64,000 nucleotides of DNA. Source: Paenibacillus piri (GTDB lineage Bacteria > Bacillota > Bacilli > Paenibacillales > NBRC-103111). The position numbers were made by a program, and so were the translations under genes. The notes beneath the pieces were generated by a model. It did no database searches, was not told where the DNA came from, and was given only the letters and a program-made list of their open reading frames with translations. Positions 58,263 to 64,000 of this stretch are shown here, piece by piece (the stretch's first letter is position 1; the number at the start of each line of letters is the position of its first letter). The stretch covers positions 1,074,172 through 1,138,171 of the forward strand of contig NZ_SMRT01000001.1 of assembly GCF_004354045.1 (NCBI RefSeq). Direction: 5' to 3'.

Positions 58263-60836
58263 GTGACTTTGGCTGTCGATAAGAAGTGGTTAAATTTATT
58301 AAACCCGAACGTGGTGGATTTGTATCCACTTCAGTTTGCTAATATTGAACGCTTAAACAATCATGGTAATGATGTTGTTTACATTTTCGATGAAGTTGGT
58401 AGCGGTAAGACAATTAGTAGCGGCATCATGGCACTCGATTACATGGAGCAAAACCCTAATGAAAATGTTCTTATTATTACTACTAATGCTCTCGCACAAA
58501 GTAGCAATATCAAGCAACATGGACAGTTTATTGGGGATTGGTTCGATAAGTTGCCATTCGAAGATCTTGGCTTCAGTCACCGAATCAAGGCTGTAAACAA
58601 TCACCACTCGAAGTTTAAGATTAAGCAAAAATATGGTTTAGTCATTATTGATGAAGCGCATTTGTTCTTGAGTCAAGGAACGCAGCGTTATTCTAACTTG
58701 GTTCAGAACGTTTCTGCTAACAAAGTTGTATTCCTAACAGCAACGCCGATTAAACAGGACGTTTCGGATTTGAGGGTATACCCTCGCATTGCAGCTGCCC
58801 TTATTGGAAAAGATGTTGACGAAAGCTGGATCACTCAATTGCAGACATCAGGTAAGCAGCCCGAAGAGTTAATCTGCAGTCAGTTCGACGTGAAATTTCC
58901 GGTAACGCGGTATTTCAAAGACACCATTAAGTCTCTCCAGACTGAGGGGTATAAGAAGACTCAGGCAAAACGGTATGAAACCCTAACTTGGAAGTATCAA
59001 TCGTACAGCAATAAAAACGAAGTACTGGTTAAGAATTTACGAGATCTTTACGCCGAGTCCAAGGACAATCGCTTTGTCATATTCACCAGATATGTGGTAA
59101 AAGAAGCTGATGTCATCGGGGGTCAGCTTGAAGCAGAAGGCTTCGTAAAGTCCAATAAAGAGCTACCCGACAAGCCGACATATTATATTGTCACAGGACG
59201 TAACCCTCAAGAATTGTCAGACTTTTCAAAGCTGACTGACTTGCCTACTGTATTGATCTTAACGTATCAGATTGCTGAGCAAGGCATTAATCTGCCGGGG
59301 TATAACCATATTGTAAATTACCATATTTCTGCTTACCCATCTGCTTTAGAGCAGCGATATGGACGGATCGACCGCTTAAATAGCCAGAGCGAAGCGATCT
59401 ATAACTGTTTCCTTATTAGCTCCAAGTATTTTGACACCAATACGTTTAACTTTTACTGCGCGATCAATACCTGCCTTGGCTCATTGTTGAGTTATTTGCC
59501 TTCAAGGAACACGATACTTTCGCCTGAAATACTGAGTAGCTATACAACCTTAAAGAATGAGTATGAGAAGTATATCGCTCGAATCACAGGCTTACTTGAA
59601 GGGAATATGATCAGTAAGCTTTATGATAGCCTTGCCGAGTGGGGTGCTTCTTCAAACGAATCGGAAACGGGAGCAGTTTCTTTAGATACAGCACCTCCTG
59701 TAGTAACAGATGAAGATCTTATCGACTTGCTTGATTTCTGTAAAGAGAAGATTAGTCTAGACGAAGAGCTTCAGGAGAATAGAGCAGAGGCAGAGAAGGC
59801 TCTGTTAAAAGATATTCGTGAAGAGTTGAGCGAATTAAGACAAAGCATCACTCAGAATAGTGCGGAGAAGGAAAAAGTTATTGAATGGTTGTCAAAGGAT
59901 CGGGGTATTTGGGATCATATTTTCTATACCAAAGAGCAGTCCTACGACTTCTCGCAGCGGGATGTCGGTCGGGTAGATGCTGTTGAAGAATGTGCAAGTT
60001 TCATCTCGAACAACAGTAATTATGAGACATATCGTGTCATGTTTAATGAACAGGTTCGACTACCTAAAGAGTTCCAAAAGTATCGTGACCAGATCAATCG
60101 CAGTTTTGAGAAAGCTTTCGAAGGAAATGAATTTGATAAGCTATTCCCTGCTATTGTGAACAACAACTATAAAGAGAAGTTCGAGGAGATAGGTCAACTC
60201 AGCCCGCTTGTATTGGAGAATTTAGAGCAACTGATTCCTTCCCTTCCGTTTTCTCGTATGGTGAATCAGTTCAAGCTAGAGCTTAAACGCTTAGCTCGCA
60301 CAGAGTCGGGAAATTACCGAGATAAGTTTGCTGGAGATGTACATGTCTTTGCAACAGCAATGGGACGCCTATCGAATAGAGACTTGGGTCTTTCAAAAGA
60401 GTTTTATAATAGCTTCTTCGGTCATGTTCTTGGTAAGGAATATTATTATTACAAGAATGAGTTCCAGTCCTTCTTCAATGTTTCCGATAAAGAGTTTATT
60501 GAGGATGGGGTAACGAAGAAGGTTAGCGCCGCGAGTAACTGGTTGAAGCTGGCTTATCATGTGTCTCGTAAGGAATCCTTATGTTGCGTATTGAAATATG
60601 CAGGTGGAGATAAATACTGGTTGGAGTACATTATTGATTCCGCAGTCAGTTCTATTGCTCCCCCGAGGGGTAGCGTTTCACTCTTTTCATACTTCATTCA
60701 GACAAATAGTGGTGGTTTCCGCACATGGGCTGAGAAGTACTTTGTTAAAGCTGTTCCCCGCGCTGAGTATGTTTGGTCTAACGACTATTGGACGAAGGGG
60801 ATTTTAGAAACTGTCAATGATCAAAGATTTAATTAA
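58263..60836 (+). CDS. Superfamily 2 helicase-like ATPase
   Basis: An 857-residue SF2 (DEAH) protein. Walker A is DEVGSGKT (~43-50), the DEAH box is IIDEAH (~128-133), motif III is TATPI, and the second RecA domain has VIFTRYV, ILTYQIAEQGINLPG and motif VI, QRYGRIDRL (~364). The remaining ~480 residues are unknown and contain a coiled-coil-like stretch (RAEAEKALLKDIREELSELRQ). It resembles Snf2/RapA-like or restriction-type translocases. No methylase or nuclease gene sits beside it. GTG start with TTAGGAGG. A role in DNA repair, transcription or defence cannot be decided. Confidence 0.85.
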   Translation: MTLAVDKKWLNLLNPNVVDLYPLQFANIERLNNHGNDVVYIFDEVGSGKTISSGIMALDYMEQNPNENVLIITTNALAQSSNIKQHGQFIGDWFDKLPFEDLGFSHRIKAVNNHHSKFKIKQKYGLVIIDEAHLFLSQGTQRYSNLVQNVSANKVVFLTATPIKQDVSDLRVYPRIAAALIGKDVDESWITQLQTSGKQPEELICSQFDVKFPVTRYFKDTIKSLQTEGYKKTQAKRYETLTWKYQSYSNKNEVLVKNLRDLYAESKDNRFVIFTRYVVKEADVIGGQLEAEGFVKSNKELPDKPTYYIVTGRNPQELSDFSKLTDLPTVLILTYQIAEQGINLPGYNHIVNYHISAYPSALEQRYGRIDRLNSQSEAIYNCFLISSKYFDTNTFNFYCAINTCLGSLLSYLPSRNTILSPEILSSYTTLKNEYEKYIARITGLLEGNMISKLYDSLAEWGASSNESETGAVSLDTAPPVVTDEDLIDLLDFCKEKISLDEELQENRAEAEKALLKDIREELSELRQSITQNSAEKEKVIEWLSKDRGIWDHIFYTKEQSYDFSQRDVGRVDAVEECASFISNNSNYETYRVMFNEQVRLPKEFQKYRDQINRSFEKAFEGNEFDKLFPAIVNNNYKEKFEEIGQLSPLVLENLEQLIPSLPFSRMVNQFKLELKRLARTESGNYRDKFAGDVHVFATAMGRLSNRDLGLSKEFYNSFFGHVLGKEYYYYKNEFQSFFNVSDKEFIEDGVTKKVSAASNWLKLAYHVSRKESLCCVLKYAGGDKYWLEYIIDSAVSSIAPPRGSVSLFSYFIQTNSGGFRTWAEKYFVKAVPRAEYVWSNDYWTKGILETVNDQRFN

Positions 60837-60912
60837 TCTGAAGGCTCAAACTGCAGTGTAATTCGCCATTTTTTCTTTGTATCAGTTGTTCTCATTCTCA
60901 TAGCAAACAATG

Positions 60913-60943
60913 AAGGTGCTGATTTTCTCAGCACCTTTCTTTG
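60913..60943 (+). terminator. Terminator, AGGTGCTGA family, copy 4
   Basis: AAGGTGCTGA-TTTTC-TCAGCACCTT followed by TCTTTGTG; downstream GGATAAATT resembles the flank of the other copies. Confidence 0.8.
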
Positions 60944-61003
60944 TGTTGTAGGATAAATTCCCGCACCTTTTATCACAGAAGTCGAGATTACTTTCTAATT
61001 TAG

Positions 61004-61029
61004 GAGTCACTGGACGAGATAAATTACAG
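61004..61029 (+). promoter_or_regulatory. 26-bp upstream box, copy 2
   Basis: Begins GAGTCACTGGACGAG and ends ATAAATTACAG. One substitution from 50110-50135. The last 14 bases, ATAAATTACAGTAA (61018-61031), match 3595-3608. Confidence 0.65.
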
Positions 61030-61073
61030 TAATAAAGGTTCACACAATTCATTGCGAAAGGTGCTGGTTTGAC

Positions 61074-61223
61074 ATGCTTAAAGAAGCGACGATCTTCACT
61101 TCTCTACTTGTTTCCATTGTAGGTGGGTGCATTGTTTTATTTTATCAATTTGGAATCCCATACGCAGGAGTCGTTGTTGGTGGAATCCTTAGCTACTTTA
61201 TCTTAATACACGAGTGGAAGTGA
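61074..61223 (+). CDS. Small membrane protein (49 aa)
   Basis: A 49-residue peptide that is nearly all hydrophobic: two segments (TIFTSLLVSIVGGCIVLFY and AGVVVGGILSYFILI) around a short turn (QFGIPY). GAAAGG lies about 12 bases upstream of the ATG. It is the second two-pass mini-protein with an ATAAATTACAG box upstream (the other is at 3629). Function unknown. Confidence 0.6.
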   Translation: MLKEATIFTSLLVSIVGGCIVLFYQFGIPYAGVVVGGILSYFILIHEWK

Positions 61224-61294
61224 TTTTATCATCTGATGGCGCGGCGCAGAAAGAAGTCACAGGTATCCTATTACGGTCTAATTGAAAGGTGCTG

Positions 61295-61651
61295 ATGAAA
61301 ATGATTGCAGCCGCTATTGAGAAAATGAGGCGAGTTCGTATGAACAAGATTGGAGATGAAGTTTCCATTATTAGAGGTTCCATTTGTGTATATGGCCAAA
61401 AAGTTAAAGTCGATCTTGCTTCACTTCAATCTGATGCAAGTGTAACTGTTCACGGAAATGTGCAAAGTGATGAGATCGTCAGAGGCTATGTGCAAAGTAA
61501 TGAGATCGTCAGAGGCTACGTGACTTGTGAAACGGTTTGGAAAAACGTCGATGCTCGCGAAAGTGTTCAATGTGGAAATGTTCATGGGAAGGTTTATGAT
61601 GGTGGCATTGTAAGGTGTGGAAACGTACAAGGAAGCGTCCATCATAAGTAA
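61295..61651 (+). CDS. Beta-helix-like repeat protein
   Basis: A 118-residue protein. After a basic start (AAAIEKMRRVRMNKIG), the rest has short repeated strands (VTVHGNVQSDEIVRGYVQSNEIVRGYV...VQCGNVHGKVYDGGIVRCGNVQGSV), as in bactofilin-like or other polymer-forming beta-helices. The QSDEIVRGYV unit is a fresh duplication: a 30-bp unit starting GTGCAAAGT is repeated in tandem at about 61458-61517 with two differences. GAAAGG precedes the start; ATG 61295 or 61301 both fit. Possibly a scaffold-type protein. Confidence 0.6.
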   Translation: MKMIAAAIEKMRRVRMNKIGDEVSIIRGSICVYGQKVKVDLASLQSDASVTVHGNVQSDEIVRGYVQSNEIVRGYVTCETVWKNVDARESVQCGNVHGKVYDGGIVRCGNVQGSVHHK

Positions 61652-61684
61652 CATCGAAAATACTGGAATTAACCTACCATCAAT

Positions 61685-61716
61685 GTGATGCCCTTAAAGC
61701 GGCGTCACATTTTTCG
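61685..61716 (+). terminator. Rho-independent terminator
   Basis: GTGATGCC pairs with GGCGTCAC (one G-T pair), then ATTTTTCG. Confidence 0.75.
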
Positions 61717-61872
61717 TTTTTATACGGGAACACATTACTGCCCTTATTTCCTCTATTGCTCAAAAATTACTTGCAAATCAATGAAAGTCAAGGTAGAACA
61801 ACAACAACCTCAATCGAAGGTTATTAATTACCTCGTTGTTGAAAACGTCATGATAAAATTGGAGGTCGTATT

Positions 61873-62868
61873 TTGGACAGAAAAGAGATCGTCAAAGCAT
61901 TAAGTAAACACTTTGCTGTCAAGCCTAAGTATATGGGAGCCCCATCGTTTATTTATCATTTTGAGGCTCCCAACGGGGTCTACTCGGTCGATCAGGCAGG
62001 GAAGGTAAAAGACCCACAGGGTAACGAGGTCGCGCTTCAGAGCTTGCTGAACGGCTCTCCTGCTGATGGGATAGCGGCTTCTGCTGAATCGCAAGCCCCC
62101 ACCGATCCGGACGGTGCGCCCGAGCCCAAAGTTCCTGCCGATCCGGTTCCATCCGTAGCTCCTACTGATCCAGAGTCAAAATCCCAAGAAGAAGGTTCAA
62201 CTGAGCAGGAACCTCCCGCTCAACCTGAATCCCCTGCCGCGCCGGAATCATTAGGACAGGCAGCCACTTCTGAGCCGGGGAATCCTGCCGAACCTGCATC
62301 TCCCGCCGCGCCGAATGTTGAATCCGTCATCCGTGACCTTGAGATCACCGTTCCTTTGGACGATCATTCGGGGTTTACCTTAAGAAACTTGGTTAATCTG
62401 ATTTACAGCCGCCAATCCCTCATAGGTAAGGCACTCGGTTTCGAGGGTAACATTATCGAGGAGCCTTTCATCGCGGCGATCCATGATCCGACCGTCGACA
62501 CTAGTGAGAAGCTTATTTCGAAAATAGCGGAAGTGGAGAACCTCTGCCCAGGTATAGCTTTCGACTTTGACAACCGGACGATCACCTTCAAGTTCTTCCA
62601 AGGTGAGCAGACCGCCGAGAAGGTTCAAGCATATACGCATTTTGTGGAAGTATTGAATCAAACTGCCAAGACGTTGAAGTATGCTTCCAATAAGTCGAAA
62701 GAAACGGACAACGATAAGTTCACCTTTCGACTTTTCCTCATTCGCTGTGGCATGACTGGAAATATATACAAGTCTGCTCGAAAGGTCCTGTTGAGTCGGC
62801 TCGAGGGTAACTCCGCATTCAGATATGGTAAGCCCGAAAAAGAAAATACCGAAACCGCCGCTCAATAA
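61873..62868 (+). CDS. Amidoligase-related pseudo-enzyme with Pro-rich linker
   Basis: A 331-residue protein. The N-terminal ~60 residues (RKEIVKALSKHFAVKPKYMGAPSFIYHFEAPNG without a break form one small domain) are a unit often placed before amidoligase-type domains. A Pro/Ala/Glu-rich linker (~67-147) follows. The C-terminal ~180 residues align with the amidoligase at 28446: LEITVPLDDHSGFTLRNLVNLIYSRQSLI against IHIHIDASRFTAQSLRVLCNLVYSKQYLL, RTITFKFFQGE against KAVEFRLFNGS, and DNDKFTFRLFLIRCGMTGNIYKSARKVLLSRL against DNEKFQFRVTLLKMGAIGREFRDMRLLLLKQL. The HIHID histidines and the GIEVEF and ELVSP blocks are absent, so catalysis is not expected. TTG start after TTGGAGG. Confidence 0.7.
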   Translation: MDRKEIVKALSKHFAVKPKYMGAPSFIYHFEAPNGVYSVDQAGKVKDPQGNEVALQSLLNGSPADGIAASAESQAPTDPDGAPEPKVPADPVPSVAPTDPESKSQEEGSTEQEPPAQPESPAAPESLGQAATSEPGNPAEPASPAAPNVESVIRDLEITVPLDDHSGFTLRNLVNLIYSRQSLIGKALGFEGNIIEEPFIAAIHDPTVDTSEKLISKIAEVENLCPGIAFDFDNRTITFKFFQGEQTAEKVQAYTHFVEVLNQTAKTLKYASNKSKETDNDKFTFRLFLIRCGMTGNIYKSARKVLLSRLEGNSAFRYGKPEKENTETAAQ

Positions 62869-62884
62869 TTTTGTAGGAGTATGC

Positions 62885-62916
62885 AGCTGCCGCGAAAAAC
62901 GGCAGCTTTTTATTTT
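62885..62916 (+). terminator. Rho-independent terminator
   Basis: AGCTGCCG-CGAAAAA-CGGCAGCT followed by TTTTATTTTGTC, the same tail as the 42418/44690 terminators. Confidence 0.85.
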
Positions 62917-63154
62917 GTCTTGAGTAGTTTGTCTGCAGCTTAAAGATCAGGAACGGATTATTCTTCTCCGAAATGCAGTAAGGGGTAGCCGATTGAGATT
63001 TTTCTATTTCAAGAGTAGCGCGGCGAGAAAACTCATATGAAGTGTAAGGTGAAGTCCAACCATGATTCCATGATGGTTGGTAACTTACAGATTGTAATCC
63101 TTGTGCTGAGAAGCGTACTGCTAATACAAAATGAGAACTTGGAGGGGTTAATCT

Positions 63155-63700
63155 ATGTGTAATCAGAATTTTAAAGAAAAGCTGGTTGAGCGTTTTCCTT
63201 GGGCAGCAGATGTAAACATTTCAGTGGGTGAAGGTTGGTTTCAACTCATATGGAATATGTTCGAGGAGCTTGATGAATCTTCAATTAAACCGGAGATCTT
63301 CGCTATAAGTGAGAGTTATGGCAAAATGGTAGTGATTTATCTGAGTCCTATTATCAGAAAGTATACGGATTTATCAAAAATGACTTGTGCGACCTGCAGT
63401 CAGGGGGGAAGTATTCGAGTAATCAACGGACAGTCAACGGCTTATTGCGATAGTTGTTATCAATCTGCCAAGGCAGAGTATGAAAAAATGAAAGATGCGC
63501 TCAAAGCTAAACAAGTAAGTGAACCTTGTTATCGTTGTGGTGCTCAGGAAGCATCCATACGTGATTTGGATGACGATTGCTGGACAGTAAATTGCGACGA
63601 TTGTTGGAATAAAGTGCTGTTTCGTAAGGAGGAAGATAAAAGAAAGTTAAATGACCTAGTATTGGAGATAAAGAGATCAATATCACAGCAAGATAAGTAA
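63155..63700 (+). CDS. Zinc-ribbon protein
   Basis: A 181-residue protein. The first ~80 residues form an alpha/beta domain; the second half has two cysteine quartets: CATC...CDSC (residues ~78-110) and CYRCG...CDDC (~130-160), which should bind two zinc ions. The linker and tail are highly charged (KAEYEKMKDALKAKQ; FRKEEDKRKLNDL). No enzyme motif. Ribosome site TTGGAGGGG. An IS3-family element begins immediately after its stop codon, so the 3' end may be close to its original form but its downstream neighbour has been displaced. Confidence 0.65.
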   Translation: MCNQNFKEKLVERFPWAADVNISVGEGWFQLIWNMFEELDESSIKPEIFAISESYGKMVVIYLSPIIRKYTDLSKMTCATCSQGGSIRVINGQSTAYCDSCYQSAKAEYEKMKDALKAKQVSEPCYRCGAQEASIRDLDDDCWTVNCDDCWNKVLFRKEEDKRKLNDLVLEIKRSISQQDK

Positions 63701-64000
63701 TTGGTGCTAGACTCAATATTGGACACGGAGAACCGAGAGTGCGAAAATAAAAGCATTCATAATCGAGGTGTCCGACATGACAAAAAAGTACGACAAAGAA
63801 TTCAAACTTCAAACCGTTCGACTCGTTCAAGAAGATGGGAAGTCGGTGGCGCAGGTAGCCCGTGAGATGGGTCTGCATGAGAATACGATCTACCGCTGGA
63901 TCGCCGAGTTCAAACAGGACGGCAGTCAAGCGTTTCCCGGTAGTGGACAACTAAACCCAGAAGACAAGGCCATCCGTGATCTTCAGAAGCGGATTCGTGA
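63701..64000 (+). mobile_element. IS3-family insertion sequence, left end (cut by window edge)
   Basis: The first 76 bases after the zinc-ribbon gene are non-coding and should contain the left inverted repeat (probably within GGTGCTAGACTCAATATTGG and the following bases); orfA then begins at 63777. The right end, orfB and the target duplication lie beyond the window, so the exact boundary is not proven. Confidence 0.6.
63777..64000 (+). CDS. IS3-family transposase OrfA (partial)
   Basis: The 74 visible residues are the helix-turn-helix protein OrfA of an IS3-type element: TKKYDKEFKLQTVRLVQEDGKSVAQVAREMGLHENTIYRWIAEF, followed by the start of a leucine-zipper-like helix (DKAIRDLQKRIR). In this family OrfA is fused by -1 frameshifting to the DDE catalytic OrfB, which would follow outside the window. 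ATG 63777 has GAGGTGT 7 bases upstream. Confidence 0.9.
   Translation, partial: MTKKYDKEFKLQTVRLVQEDGKSVAQVAREMGLHENTIYRWIAEFKQDGSQAFPGSGQLNPEDKAIRDLQKRIR

Noticed and set aside
1..64000. tRNA, rRNA or known riboswitch
   Set aside because: I looked through the gaps for cloverleaf-like folds and conserved riboswitch cores and found none.

Overview
The window looks like a piece of a large plasmid or other big mobile element from a Firmicute of the order Bacillales, most likely Paenibacillus or a close relative. Pointers are strong AGGAGG-type ribosome sites, frequent TTG/GTG starts, Gram-positive signal peptides, 'stalk' (copper-amine-oxidase N-terminal-like) domains in secreted proteins, an EcsC-family protein and a LigD-like ATP-dependent ligase. 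There are no housekeeping, rRNA or tRNA genes. Almost every gene reads on the + strand; the clear exceptions are three regulators at 36.0-37.7 kb.

Layout. 0-6.5 kb: the C-terminal part of a P4-type primase-helicase, repeats and long gene-free stretches, then a small set with a membrane peptide, a catalytically broken serine-recombinase-like protein, an HNH endonuclease and a HAD phosphatase-like protein. 6.5-10.4 kb: an AT-rich gene-free stretch with about ten repeats spaced 21 bp apart (iteron-like, a candidate origin or centromere), then four unrecognised genes, two of them paralogues with a possible helix-turn-helix. 10.8-24.8 kb: a secreted and membrane block with an anchored protein, a pilin-like secreted protein, two GLUG-repeat surface proteins, a 1711-residue membrane protein and two further signal-peptide membrane proteins, closed by a paralogue of the first anchored protein. 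It resembles an envelope-spanning machine such as the channel part of a conjugation system, but no VirB4, VirD4 or relaxase lies here. 25-30.3 kb: small unknown genes, a HEPN-like protein and an amidoligase plus gamma-glutamylcyclotransferase operon. 30.5-35.8 kb: a large repeat-built surface adhesin and two further unknowns. 36-41.4 kb: XRE regulators, a double CAP-domain secreted protein and an intact resolvase. 41.5-64 kb: a string of mostly single genes, each with its own terminator: DNA ligase, a nine-zinc-repeat Vsr-like endonuclease, nucleotidyltransferase-like proteins, a PIN nuclease, metallophosphoesterase, EcsC, GNAT, PLD-type nuclease, LRAT-like protease/acyltransferase, transglutaminase-like protein, SF2 helicase, a beta-helix protein, a broken amidoligase paralogue, a zinc-ribbon protein, and the start of an IS3-family element at the right edge.

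Three themes cut across the window. (1) The hexamer GGGGTA occurs about 78 times on the + strand by eye and only about 3 times on the other strand, in genes and between them, which suggests an oriented DNA signal. (2) Three enzyme families appear as an intact copy plus a copy that lost its catalytic residues: serine recombinase, amidoligase and minimal nucleotidyltransferase. (3) Terminators and short intergenic boxes recur as near-identical families, suggesting that single-gene cassettes were accumulated by duplication and recombination. All calls were made by reading the sequence; no database search was run.
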